Assembly: GCA_036274055.1 (NCBI GenBank)
Contig: DASUGM010000220.1
Coordinates: 1-33,701 of the forward strand
Reading direction: 5' to 3'
DNA from: DASUGM01 sp036274055
Lineage (GTDB): Bacteria; Acidobacteriota; Vicinamibacteria; Vicinamibacterales; SCN-69-37
Length of the DNA stretch: 33,701 nucleotides
The position numbers and the translations under genes are program-made. The first letter of the stretch is position 1. Each line of letters starts with the position of its first letter. This document shows positions 7,422 to 16,200 of this stretch, piece after piece. Under the pieces are notes generated by a model. It did not search any database. It was not told the origin of the DNA and saw only the letters and a list, made by a program, of their open reading frames with translations.

Positions 7422-8477
7422 GTGCGCATGCACGTTCGGCGAGTTGCCGTTATTACACTGCTGCTTCTCCTCCCCTGGTCGCTCACCGGCCAGTCCGCCA
7501 ACTCGCTGCCGGACGCGCTGACCGATCCGGACTTCTGGTCGCTGACCGAGAAGTTCTCCGAACCTGACGGCTACTTTCAATCGACGTCGGGCTCGCCCGA
7601 CAATCTTTTATCCAACGAGAACACGATCTCGACGGTCGCGGCGCAGCTGGCGGCGCGCCTGAAGCCCGGCGGCGTCTATCTCGGCGTCGGGCCGGAGCAG
7701 AACTTCACCTACATCGCCGCGATCAAGCCGAAAATCGCGTTCATCACCGACATCCGGCGCGGCAATCTGCACCTGCACCTGATCTACAAGGCGCTGTTCG
7801 AGCTGTCGGCGAACCGCGCCGAGTTCGTCGGCCGGCTGTTCACCCGGCAGCGGCCGTCCGGGTTGACCGCGGAGTCGAGCGCCCGCGCGCTGATGGACGC
7901 CTATCTCGACGCGCAGCCTGGTGACGCCCGTGCGTTCGACGCCAACCTGCAGGCGATCCTCACGCATCTGTCGAAGACGCGGCACCTGCCGCTGACCGCC
8001 GCCGATGCCGAGGGCATCGAGTACGTGCTCGCCAACTTTCATCGCTTCGGGCCGGCGATCCACTACACCTCGTCGATCGGCGGCACCTCGCGTTCGTCCG
8101 GAACCTACGCGGCGATTCAATCGGCGCGCGACAGCGCCAGCGGCGCCGAGCGGACGTATCTCGCCAACGAGGAGAACTTCGCGTTCATCAAAGACCTCGA
8201 GAGCCGGAACCTGATCGTGCCGATCGTCGGCGACTTCGCCGGGCCGAAGGCGTTGCGCGCGCTTGGCGCCTATCTGAAACAGCGCGGCGCCACCGTGACG
8301 GCGTTCTACGTGTCGAACGTCGAGCAGTACCTGCGGCGCAATGACGTCTGGGATCGCTTCTGCGCCAACGTCGCCAGCCTGCCGCTCGATGCCAACAGCA
8401 CCTTCATCCGACCGGACCGCAACGGCTTCGGCGCCTTCGGAACGATGAGCGCCGAGACGGCGGGGTGCGGACGATAG
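7422..8477 (+). CDS. Secreted protein of unknown function
   Basis: A 351-residue protein with a clear N-terminal signal peptide (RRVAVITLLLLLPWSLTG, then a likely cleavage after about residue 23), so it is probably periplasmic or secreted. I do not recognise a characterised family with certainty. The segment GGVYLGVGPEQNFTYIAAIKP, followed by a strand ending in ITDIRRGN, has a glycine-rich loop followed by an acidic strand end (about 83-113), like a Rossmann or SAM-methyltransferase-like fold, and it resembles a conserved hypothetical family also seen in Leptospira (LIC_10091-like). The C-terminal third (IVPIVGDFAGPKALRALGAYLKQRG, then TAFYVSNVEQYL) looks like a second alpha/beta unit. GTG 7422 has an AGGG 6 nt upstream; ATG 7428 is an equally good start. 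The gene stands alone and is followed by a long hairpin. Confidence 0.75.
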   Translation: MRMHVRRVAVITLLLLLPWSLTGQSANSLPDALTDPDFWSLTEKFSEPDGYFQSTSGSPDNLLSNENTISTVAAQLAARLKPGGVYLGVGPEQNFTYIAAIKPKIAFITDIRRGNLHLHLIYKALFELSANRAEFVGRLFTRQRPSGLTAESSARALMDAYLDAQPGDARAFDANLQAILTHLSKTRHLPLTAADAEGIEYVLANFHRFGPAIHYTSSIGGTSRSSGTYAAIQSARDSASGAERTYLANEENFAFIKDLESRNLIVPIVGDFAGPKALRALGAYLKQRGATVTAFYVSNVEQYLRRNDVWDRFCANVASLPLDANSTFIRPDRNGFGAFGTMSAETAGCGR

Positions 8478-8514
8478 GACTTCCTCAAGCGGAAGATCAA
8501 GAGCGATAACACAG

Positions 8515-8582
8515 GGAGAAGCACGAGCAAGACCATGAGGGGTTCTCGCAATGGTTTCCTCTTGCTCTTCTCGTGCTTCTCC
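8515..8582. repeat. Long imperfect inverted repeat downstream of the secreted-protein gene
   Basis: The left arm (8515-8536) starts GGAGAAGCACGAG and continues CAAGA-CCAT. The right arm (8551-8582) is its inverse with two short insertions (reverse complement: GGAGAAGCACGAG, then AAGAG, CAAGA, GGAAA, CCAT). The loop is 14 bases. It begins 37 bp after the stop at 8477 and could act as a terminator or mRNA 3'-end stabiliser. A further inverted copy of the outer word (bases 8511-8521 against 9998-10008, 11 exact bases) lies beyond the IS element. Confidence 0.7.
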
Positions 8583-8587
8583 GGGCG

Positions 8588-8611
8588 TGTCAGAAACTTT
8601 GTGTGTGAGGC
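8588..8611 (+). repeat. IS256-type left terminal inverted repeat
   Basis: TGTCAGAAACTTTGTGTGTG followed by AGGC. It pairs with 9958-9981 at 21 of 24 positions; differences are at positions 7, 10 and 21. It lies 73 bp beyond the transposase stop codon. Confidence 0.8.
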
Positions 8612-8684
8612 GGCTGTGATCTTGGCCGCTGTGGTGGCCGGCTGATCTGTGCCGGCCGCCGCAGCGGCCTCCCTCGAGCGCATT

Positions 8685-9938
8685 CTACGCCGGTCCTTTC
8701 AGGAACCGGTCTTCATAGAGAATCGCAAATTGGTTCATGGCGGCGCGCCAGTGCGGCGCGGCCTTCGACCACTCTGCCGTGATGTTGCGGAGCGCGAGCC
8801 AGATCAGTTTGGTCGCCGCCTCGTCGGTCGGAAAGTGGCCGCGGGTCTTGATGATTTTGCGCACGCGCGCGTGCACACTCTCGAGGGCGTTGGTGGTGTA
8901 GATCACACGGCGCACCTCGGGCGGAAACGCAAAGAACGGGATGACGTGCTCCCACGCCGCCCGCCACATCTTGACGATGGTCGGAAACCGGGCGCCCCAC
9001 GGCCCCTCGGCGAAGGCGTCTAGCGCGGCGGCCGCCGCCGCGGCGGACACCGCCGTGTAGATCTCGCGCAACGCGGTCGCGAGCGCCCGACGGTCCTGCC
9101 AGCCCGCCAGGTCGAGGCTGTTGCGAATCAGGTGGACCAGACACGTCTGGAGCGTCGTGCTCGGGTAGGCGACGGCCAACGCCTCGCTCATGCCTTTGAG
9201 GCCGTCAGTCACCGCAATGATGATGTCGGCGCAGCCGCGGGTTTTCAGGTCGTTGAAGACTTTCAGCCAGAATTTCGCGCCTTCGGTCTGCTCGATCCAA
9301 ATGCCCAGAATGTCCCGCGTGCCATCCGGCAGCACGGCCAGCGCCAGGTACACGGCCTTGCTGCGCACGACGCTTTCCTCACGTACCTTCACGCGCAGCG
9401 CATCGAAGAACACGACGGGATACATCGGCTCGAGCGGACGCGCCTGCCACGCCGTGACCTCGGCAACGACCGCATCGGTCACCTCGCTGATCAGATCGGG
9501 CGAGACCTCAATGTGGTAGATCTCGGCCACAAACTTCTGAATCTCGCGTGTGGAGAGCCCGCGCGCGTAGAGCGCCAAGACCTTGTCGTCGAAGCCGGGC
9601 AGCCGACGCGCGTGCTTGGGAATTAGCACCGGCGCGAAGGTCCCGTCCCGATCGCGCGGGACCGCAATCGCGACCGGCCCGTCGTCGGTCACGACGGTCT
9701 TCGCGCTCGCGCCATTGCGGTGATTCGGCGTGTCGTCTGGTTTGGCGCCGCCCGGCGGATAGCCGAGATGATGGCTCAGCTCGCCGCCCAGCATCCGCTC
9801 GAGCAACGCCTGCTTCAACCGGCGCGTCGCCGCATTGATGTCCTCCATCGACATGCCCGTCGATGGGCCAAACTGATCTAAGACATCGTCAGCGACCGGC
9901 GCCAGTCTCTTAACCGGTTTCTTCGGTGTGCGGGCCAT
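8685..9938 (-). CDS. IS256-family transposase (DDE/MULE type)
   Basis: A full-length 417-residue transposase with no frameshift. The catalytic triad is visible: Asp179 in VVFFDALRVKV, Asp245 in IAVTDGLKGM, and Glu353 in TTNALESVHARVRK. The family C-x2-H pair is present in TCLVHLIRNS (Cys266, His269). The N-terminal region contains LLERMLGGELSHHLGY and NHRNGASAKTV, conserved in IS256 proteins for end recognition. GFDDKVLALYARGLSTREI (115-133) is the typical helix-turn-helix-like segment. All these features support an active or recently active copy-out-paste-in element. Confidence 0.96.
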   Translation of the reverse strand: MARTPKKPVKRLAPVADDVLDQFGPSTGMSMEDINAATRRLKQALLERMLGGELSHHLGYPPGGAKPDDTPNHRNGASAKTVVTDDGPVAIAVPRDRDGTFAPVLIPKHARRLPGFDDKVLALYARGLSTREIQKFVAEIYHIEVSPDLISEVTDAVVAEVTAWQARPLEPMYPVVFFDALRVKVREESVVRSKAVYLALAVLPDGTRDILGIWIEQTEGAKFWLKVFNDLKTRGCADIIIAVTDGLKGMSEALAVAYPSTTLQTCLVHLIRNSLDLAGWQDRRALATALREIYTAVSAAAAAAALDAFAEGPWGARFPTIVKMWRAAWEHVIPFFAFPPEVRRVIYTTNALESVHARVRKIIKTRGHFPTDEAATKLIWLALRNITAEWSKAAPHWRAAMNQFAILYEDRFLKGPA

Positions 9939-9957
9939 GGGAACTCCCTCATGCTAA

Positions 9958-9981
9958 GCCCCACACACAAAATTCCTGACA
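9958..9981 (-). repeat. IS256-type right terminal inverted repeat
   Basis: Read inward on the minus strand it is TGTCAGGAATTTTGTGTGTG followed by GGGC, matching the left end. It lies 19 bp upstream of the transposase ATG (9938), as expected for the promoter-side end of an IS256-family element. Confidence 0.8.
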
Positions 9982-10080
9982 GGCTCGTTTTCTCGGCCTT
10001 CTCCCTGTAATTCCGCTCTTGGCAAGACCGTCAGCTGGATGGGAAACAGACGCAGGATTTCTGCGGTCTTGTCGGGCAAC

Positions 10081-10854
10081 TCAGCGCACCGCCGCGGCGC
10101 CGGCACCGACGACGCGCATCGTCCGCTTGTCCTGCACGAATGCAATCACCCTGACGTCGGCGGGCTTCCACGCGGCATTCCACGCGACGCGCGCCTCGCC
10201 ACCGAATCCGGCCGACTTCGCGCTGATCGTGCCGGCCGAGGTCAGGCTGCGCACCACGGCGGTGTGCGCCAGCGTCCGGCCCTGGTTCTCGCCGCGTTTG
10301 ACGTCGTTCTGCAGCCGGTCCTCGACCACTGCAACGAGGACGTCGGCGTCGCCGCGGCGCTCGATGCCCTTGGCATCGATCGCGATCGTGGTGACGAGGT
10401 CGGCAGTTCCCTGGCGCGTCGCGGTGACCGTAACCGCGGCCTTCGGATCGCGCGCCGCCTGGGCCACGAGCGATCGCACCGACGCGGCGTCGCTCCCGAC
10501 GGTTTCGAGCCGCCCGTCGACGACGACCTGGGGCGTGTAGATACGGTCGCTGTGAAACGCGCGGGCGGCGTAGTCCGACTGGCGGCGGCTGAACAGCTCG
10601 GCCGAAAACGGGTCGCGCCAGCCGAGTTGATCCCAATAGTCCACGTGCTCACTGAGGGTGAGTATCGTCGCGCCGGTCGCGCCCGCCTCGGTCAACTGCA
10701 TCAGGAGCGTGTCGGCGGGCGGGCAGCTCGAGCAGCCCTCGGAGGTGAACAGCTCGACCACGACGATTGGCGCCAGCGCCGGCGTCGTCATCGGCCCTGG
10801 CGCCGCCGAGGCCGCAGCCGCCGCCAAAACAACCGTTGCGAGAAGATTTCGCAT
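10081..10854 (-). CDS. DUF1223 thioredoxin-like secreted protein
   Basis: A 257-residue protein matching the DUF1223 family: after a signal peptide (MRNLLATVVLAAAAASAA) comes VVVELFTSEGCSSCPPADTLL, where Cys41-x-x-Cys44 forms a thioredoxin-like CXXC at the start of the fold. The family-typical HVDYWDQLGWRDPF and YTPQVVVDGR follow. The location is probably periplasmic. A redox or copper-related role has been suggested for relatives but is not established. The frame is open upstream to 11037, but ATG 10854 was chosen because it starts the signal peptide; the longer version would overlap the divergent phosphatase gene. The 58-bp gap to that gene must hold both promoters. Downstream (9982-10080) I see only an 8-bp inverted pair CAAGACCG/CGGTCTTG at 10023-10030 and 10064-10071. 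Confidence 0.88.
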   Translation of the reverse strand: MRNLLATVVLAAAAASAAPGPMTTPALAPIVVVELFTSEGCSSCPPADTLLMQLTEAGATGATILTLSEHVDYWDQLGWRDPFSAELFSRRQSDYAARAFHSDRIYTPQVVVDGRLETVGSDAASVRSLVAQAARDPKAAVTVTATRQGTADLVTTIAIDAKGIERRGDADVLVAVVEDRLQNDVKRGENQGRTLAHTAVVRSLTSAGTISAKSAGFGGEARVAWNAAWKPADVRVIAFVQDKRTMRVVGAGAAAVR

Positions 10855-10912
10855 GTCAGCTCTTGGATGCACGCGTCCGAGGCCAAGATACCAGTAATAT
10901 CTAGTCACTCCC

Positions 10913-11977
10913 ATGAACACGCGCATCGTCTTCGCCCTGCTCTTCGCCCTCGGCTCGTTCACGACCACGACTCCCGCGGCCCAGTCGCCCGGCGGCGACG
11001 TTTGCGCGATCACGACGACGGACCGCGTTGTCGCCATCGGCGATGTCCATGGCGGCTTCGATCAGTTCACCGCCATCCTCAAGGAAGCCGGGATCGTCGA
11101 CAAGAACCGCAAGTGGGCCGGCGACAAGACGACCTTTGTGCAGACCGGCGACCTCGTCGACCGCGGTCCCGACTCGCGCAAGGCGCTCGACCTGATGCGG
11201 CAGCTCGAGAAGGACGCGCCGAAGACCGGCGGCCGCGTCATCTCGCTGCTCGGCAATCACGAGGTGATGCGCGTCATCGGCGACACGCGTTACGTGAGTG
11301 CCGGCGAATACGCGGCGTTCCGGGATGCCAAGAGCGAAGAGCTGCGCAATAACTACTACGAGTCGATTTCCCGGGATCGCGCTGCCAAGGCACGATCCGC
11401 CGGCGAGAAGTTCGACGAACCGGCGTTCCGCAAGTCGTGGTACGAGAGCGCGCCGCTCGGCTCGATCGAACTGGCGCTCGCGTTCGGTCCGAAAGGCGAG
11501 TACGGCAAGTGGCTGCGCGGCCACGACACGATGGCGATCATCAACGGGGTCGCCTACATGCACGGCGGCACCAGCCCGGAAACGGCAAAGCTCGGCTGCG
11601 CGACGATCAACCAGCGGGTGCGGGCGGAATTCGACAAAGTGGAACTCGGCACGCCGGAGGCGGCGACGTCTTTGATGCTCAGCCCGGACGGTCCGCTCTG
11701 GTATCGCGGCCTGGTGCCGGGTACGTCTGAGACCCCGACGACGCCGGCGCAGCTCGACGCGATCATGCAGGCGCTCGGCGTGAAGACCTTCGTCGTCGGT
11801 CATTCGGCGGCGGCCGATGGCAAGATCAAGTCGCACTTCGACGGCCGCGTGTATCAGATCGACACCGGCATGCTCGACGGCACGTTCTTCCCCAACGGTA
11901 GGCCTACCGCCCTCGAAGTCGCCGGCGGCGCCTTCACGGAAATCTCGATCGGCGCCAAGACACCGATCGGGCGGTAG
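10913..11977 (+). CDS. Secreted PPP-family metallophosphatase (Shewanella-like phosphatase type)
   Basis: A 354-residue calcineurin-like metallophosphatase with an N-terminal signal peptide (MNTRIVFALLFALGSFTTTTPAA), so it acts outside the cytoplasm. The metal-binding motifs of the PPP fold are all present: GDVHGG (43-48), GDLVDRG (79-85), GNHEVMR (114-120), YMHGGTSPE (His217), WYRG (263-266) and VVGHSAA (His297). This spacing and the HGG/WYRG pair recall the bacterial Shewanella-like phosphatases, which dephosphorylate Ser/Thr or Tyr residues. Substrate unknown. The stop is followed immediately by the hairpin and tandem-repeat block. On the other side of that block, converging on it, is a predicted secreted kinase, so this enzyme could be its antagonist (inference). 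Confidence 0.9.
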   Translation: MNTRIVFALLFALGSFTTTTPAAQSPGGDVCAITTTDRVVAIGDVHGGFDQFTAILKEAGIVDKNRKWAGDKTTFVQTGDLVDRGPDSRKALDLMRQLEKDAPKTGGRVISLLGNHEVMRVIGDTRYVSAGEYAAFRDAKSEELRNNYYESISRDRAAKARSAGEKFDEPAFRKSWYESAPLGSIELALAFGPKGEYGKWLRGHDTMAIINGVAYMHGGTSPETAKLGCATINQRVRAEFDKVELGTPEAATSLMLSPDGPLWYRGLVPGTSETPTTPAQLDAIMQALGVKTFVVGHSAAADGKIKSHFDGRVYQIDTGMLDGTFFPNGRPTALEVAGGAFTEISIGAKTPIGR

Positions 11978-12160
11978 CCATTTGCGATTTGTAATTTGCG
12001 ATTTGCGATTGCATTGGTGATTGGGAGATTGGCTATTGCTATTGGCTATTGGCCCATTGCGGGGCGCTGAGTTCAGCCGCAATCACCAATAGGCAATCGC
12101 CATCGGGAATCACCCAATCGCCAATACAATCGCAAATTGCAAATCACAAATCGCAAATGG
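11978..12160. repeat. About 180-bp imperfect palindrome after the phosphatase gene
   Basis: The left arm begins right after the TAG stop: CCATTTGCGATTTGTAATTT, continuing in TTGCGATT/CTATTGG words. The right arm ends CACAAATCGCAAATGG at 12160 and is its inverse over about 80 bases with scattered mismatches. The centre is GCTGA-GT-TCAGC near 12067-12078. Both arms are made of near-repeats of GCAAAT/CGATT and CAATCGCC/CCAATAGG. It sits between convergent genes and could terminate both transcripts. Confidence 0.85.
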
Positions 12161-12396
12161 CTAGCTATTGGCCCATTGCGGGACGCTGAGGTTCAGCCGC
12201 AATCACCAATAGGCAATAGCAATCGGCAATCGCCCAATCGCCAATACGATCGCAAATTGCAAATTACAAATCGCAAATGGCTGGCTATTGGCCCATGGCG
12301 GGACGCTGAGTTCAGCCGCAATCAATAGGCAATAGCAATTGGCAATCGCCCAATCGCCAATACGATCGCAAATTGCAAATTACAAATCGCAAATGG
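12045..12396. repeat. Three tandem copies of an about 119-bp repeat
   Basis: Copies start at GCTATTGGCCCAT at 12045, 12164 and 12284 (periods 119 and 120). The third copy lacks three bases (ACC of AATCACCAATAGG). Each copy contains the GCTGA-TTCAGC centre and ends in CACAAATCGCAAATGG or its TACAAATCGC variant. The first copy is the distal half of the palindrome, so the array looks like duplication of one half of a hairpin. There are no unique spacers, so it is not a CRISPR. This and the palindrome account for the whole 430-bp gap between the phosphatase and the kinase. Confidence 0.88.
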
Positions 12397-12407
12397 CGGC
12401 GGTGGGG

Positions 12408-13235
12408 TTAGTACAGCACCGCCGCCTCGCCGCGTTCTTTGACGAGCTTCTCGGCCAGCGCCACGATCAAGTCGCGCCGCTTGATCAGTGCCTGGATCTG
12501 TCCGTTCTGCAGGTAGCGGCCGACCTTCTTACGCAAGTCCTGGTACTCGAGCCTCTTGATGCCGTCGAGCAGCTCGCGTGAGAACTGCGTCAGCAACTCC
12601 GGGCTCTTCAGCTTGTCGTACGGCCGGAACGCGCGCGAGTGATCGATCAGCCGGAGGTCGAAGTCCTCGGTGATCAGCACGTTGTTGGCGTGGCGATCGA
12701 CGTTGTAGATCAGCTCGTCGAACAGCCGCATCTTCAGCACGTTGTGGTGCCACTTCACCGTGTCCGGCGGATTGACGCCCAGCTTGTTGCGTTCGGCCTC
12801 GGAGAACTTCGACTGGACCCACCACTGCACCGAGCCGGTCTCGCCGTTGACGGTGCGTTCGACCGTCGCCGGCACCCAGCCGAGGCCGATGATTTGATCG
12901 ACCACGTAGCCGGGAATCTCGCACTGCCAGCTGTCCTGGAAGGCGACCTCGGCCGGGCCTTTGGCGTACGTCGCAATCCGGCTCTTCGAGTCGTCGATCG
13001 ACTTGAACAGCGCATTGTGGGTGACGCCACCCAGCTCGAGCGTCAGCTTCTTCGGCTCGGTGACGCCTTGACCGAGCGGCTTCGATGAAACGACTTTCGC
13101 TTTCTTGAGGAACGTCTCGGCCGCCTCGCCCTGGTAGGTCGCCTTCGTTTCGAGCGGCTGGCTCTGCGCCGCGAGGCTCGACAAGGCGAGGGATGCGAGT
13201 CCGAGCACGCATGCCGTTCTGACGAGGAGTCGCAT
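12408..13235 (-). CDS. Predicted secreted PI3K/HipA/FAM20-like atypical kinase
   Basis: A 275-residue protein with a signal peptide (MRLLVRTACVLGLASLALSSLAA). Its core looks like the PI3/4-kinase, HipA and FAM20 superfamily: a glycine loop with GQGVTEPKKLTL (55-66), Lys78 in ALFKSID, an alpha-C-like EVAFQDSW (96-103), and VVDQIIGLGWVPATVER, typical of bacterial members. The catalytic loop is NVDRHANN (178-185: Asp180, His182, Asn184 or 185), and LRLIDHSRAF carries the metal-binding Asp198. Every residue needed for phosphotransfer seems present. A signal peptide on this fold implies work in the periplasm or outside, as for FAM20 kinases in the eukaryotic secretory path. It is 11 bp downstream of the nucleotide-translocase-like gene, with a good Shine-Dalgarno (GGGAGAAGACAG before ATG) overlapping that gene's stop, so the two form an operon. 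Substrate (protein, lipid or sugar) unknown. Confidence 0.75.
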   Translation of the reverse strand: MRLLVRTACVLGLASLALSSLAAQSQPLETKATYQGEAAETFLKKAKVVSSKPLGQGVTEPKKLTLELGGVTHNALFKSIDDSKSRIATYAKGPAEVAFQDSWQCEIPGYVVDQIIGLGWVPATVERTVNGETGSVQWWVQSKFSEAERNKLGVNPPDTVKWHHNVLKMRLFDELIYNVDRHANNVLITEDFDLRLIDHSRAFRPYDKLKSPELLTQFSRELLDGIKRLEYQDLRKKVGRYLQNGQIQALIKRRDLIVALAEKLVKERGEAAVLY

Positions 13236-13246
13236 CTGTCTTCTCC

Positions 13247-16200
13247 CTATCGGCGAGGCACCGCGCCGAGGACGCCGCTGAACACGCCCTGGAGCAGATC
13301 GATGTGATCCGCGAGGACGCCGTACAGGGCCTCCCGATCGACCTTCAACGCGTGCCCTTCGCGGGTCACGGTGACGCGCCGATGCGGCGCCGTGCCGGCC
13401 AGGGTCTCCGCCAGTCCGATCGTGCTGCCGGATCCGAGCGTCCAGGCCGCCCCGTCATCCATTGTCACCGCCACTTCGCCGCGCAGAATGTGGAACACGG
13501 CCGCGGCGTCGCGTTCGTTGACGAGCGTTTGTCCCGGCATCAACGGGACGTCGCGGGCGACCGCGACGAGGTCGAGCAGTTGTTCGACCGACGCCTGGCC
13601 AAGGAAGCGGTTCTGGCGCAGCCGCAAGGCCTTCTCCACGCTCTCCAGCGGGCGCGACGGTGCGTCCGGCTCGGCCGTCGTGTTTTCCCAGCGCCCGAGC
13701 GCGGCCGACGACGCCGCGTCGGCGAGCAGCATCCGGAACACCCCGCGCGCCATCGCGATGTTGTCCGACAGCATCGTCAGACATTCCGATGTCGAGACCG
13801 CCATCGCGATCGCGCCGGCCTCCGACGCGATCGTTTGTTGCCGCCGCCGGCCTTCGAGCATGTCCTCGAAGCCGACCGTCGCCGGCGCGGCGATCACCGC
13901 GCCGCTCTGACCGGCCGACGCGACGCGGACCTGGCCGTCGACCAGAAAATACACGTCCTCGGCGGCGACATCACCGGGAATGGTCCGGCCCGGATCGAGA
14001 CGCAGCTGCCGCGCCACGGACGCGACCCGGAACAACTCGTCGATCGAGACGAAGCCGAAAACCGGAATGGTCCGCAGGCGATCGGCGACCCGCACTACCG
14101 GCAGGTGGCTGTTTGGCGGCGCCACGACCGCGGCGCCGGGCGCGTGCGCGAGCGCCCAGGCCGCCGCTTCGAGCACCAGCGGCGGCGCGGTCGCGCGGCC
14201 GACGATGTACTGAAGGTCGTCAGTGAGCGCGTTCCACCGCGCCCGCTCGCGGACGAGATCAATCGCCGACGCGGCGACGACCGGGTCTTCCTCGTGGACG
14301 AGCTGCGCCAGCGTGTCATCGAGATCGCGGGGCCGCGTTTTGAGCACGCTGTTGGCGTGCTGCACCTTGTCCGCCAGCGGCTGCTCGTCGATGAGCGGCA
14401 TGACGCGGCGACGGATCGGTCCCGCGAGCAGCGTATCGAGGTACTCGAGGGCGCTCGCCCGGGTGTGGGCATCGCCGTGATCGAGCGAGTAGCGGGCAGC
14501 CACCACGTCCTTCCACGGGTAGATGACGCAGAGCAACCGGTAGACGCGATCGAGCGTGCGTTCGAGCTTGTCGTCAAGCGCGCGCGCGAGCAGGGACCGC
14601 GGCGTGCGCGCGTCGTGCCGTTCGAGGTTGTCGCGAAGCGTCAGATACGTGCAGTAGCGCGAGGTTTCGTTGAGCACCAGCGACTCGAGCGCCGATTCGT
14701 CGAAGGTCAGGTTCGGGTGATCGCGCCGCAGCGACTCGATCGCTTCGATCAGCTTGTAGCGCAGGAAGCCGTCGGGATCGTCGAGCGCGCCAACGAGCAC
14801 GTCCATCGAGCGCTGCACCGGAATTTGTGCCAGCGTCGCCGGCAGGTGACGGCGCACCCAGATCTGCTCGTCGCGATCGGCCAGAAAGAACGCCAGGACC
14901 GGCACGACGTCCTCGCCATAGCTGATCAGGGTTTCACGCGCGACCCGCTTCAGCTCGCGGTGGCCGAGCCGGGCGACCAGCGCCGGCACGAAAATCATGT
15001 CGCTCGGGCCGATCAGCCGGGCGCTGGCGATCGCTTCGGCGGCCACGCCGGCGTCCGAATCGTGAATCAGGGAGATCAACAGCGTGCGGAACTTCGGATT
15101 CTTGACGTGGGCCAGCGCGTCCGCGGCTTCGCGCCGGCCGACGATGCCGGCCGCCCGGGTGTCGGCAATCAGACGCGCCATCGCGGCTTCGGCGGCGTGC
15201 TCGCCGTCAGGCCGTCCGGAATCCGCCAGCGCCACCGCCGCGGTGACCACGACCCGGGGCTCGGCGTCGTCGAGATAACTGCGCATCACGGCGGAGGCGT
15301 CCTCTTTCCGCACCGCCGCCAGCGCCCGGACCGCCGCGGCGCGGACGTCGGCGTCGGTGTCGCGCAGCATCCGCTGGACGGCGGGCAGCCAGTGCGCGGC
15401 GCGCGCGGTCGGCGCGGCCTCGAGCGCGACCAGCGCCCGGGCGCGCACTTTCGCCGACTCGTGGTGCAGGAGCAGCGGCGAGATCAGATGACGCTTGTCG
15501 AGCGTCTCGAGCATGTCGATGGCGTAGAGCACGGCGCGCTCGTCCGGATGTGACAGCTCTCCCACCAGCGCCTCGACGGTCGCCGGATCGGCAACGTCCA
15601 GCCGCAGCGTCTCCGGCGCCATTTCACGCGTGCCGAGGCTCTCGCGGAAGGAACGGAGGTACTGGCGGCGAGCGAAGATCGCGAGCACCACCCACAGGGC
15701 CATGATGGTGAGGCTGGCGTAGCTCAGCCGCTGCCAGTCGAGTCCCAGGCCCCACGGCTGAATGAGCACGATCAGCGACATCGCCGCCATCGCCTTGGCG
15801 ATGCGATCGACGGTGACGTCGATGAAGGGCTTGGCGCGCTGCTTGAGCTCGGGCGACAGCGGCAGGAACAGCACTTCGCGCGAGGTCTTGTCGATCGTGT
15901 AGCGCAACGAGGTATCAAGGATGCGAGCAACCGCGGGCGCCCACAGCGCGCCGGTGACGAGAATCAGGATCGCCGATGACCCGAGGCTGACCGGCAGCAG
16001 GAGCAGCGCGAACGTCAGTCCGAGCGACCGATGAATCCGGCTCGTCAGGCCGACCTGGACGACGAAGCTGATCAGCGACAACCACACGGTGACCTGGGCG
16101 AGAAAGCCGGTGATCGCGTCTTCGGTGGTCTTGTTCGCGTCAGCCGCCATGTTCAACTGCTGGTCGATGATCACGCCGCCAATCGCCGCGCAGCCGATCA

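Larger units (their letters stand above)
8588..9981. mobile_element. IS256-family insertion sequence, apparently intact
   Basis: The element is about 1394 bp and holds one full-length transposase. Its ends are imperfect 24-bp terminal inverted repeats: left 8588-8611 begins TGTCAGAAACTTTGTG, and right 9981-9958, read inward, begins TGTCAGGAATTTTGTG; 21 of 24 positions match. The flanking 8-mers (tccgggcg and ggctcgtt) do not match, so no target duplication is visible. Either the true ends differ by a few bases, or flanks have changed since insertion. It sits inside a hairpin-word repeat region between two host genes. Confidence 0.85.

Noticed and set aside
8580..9989. Target-site duplication for the IS256 element
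   Set aside because: The 8 bases outside each inverted repeat (tccgggcg and ggctcgtt) do not match.
9954..10145. 63-codon open frame overlapping the right IS end and the end of the DUF1223 gene
   Set aside because: It crosses the terminal inverted repeat and another gene, with no family match.
12137..12328. Short open frames with repeated peptide (ITNRKWLAIGP) in the 12-kb repeat block
   Set aside because: They are translations of the tandem DNA repeat, without ribosome-binding site or conserved sequence.
12045..12396. CRISPR array
   Set aside because: Repeats are about 119 bp, contiguous, with no unique spacers and no cas genes nearby.
13304..15553. 749-codon open frame on the plus strand opposite the HEAT/cNMP gene
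   Set aside because: Composition is Arg/His/Asp-rich with no domain; the minus strand encodes clear HEAT and cNMP-binding domains over the same bases.
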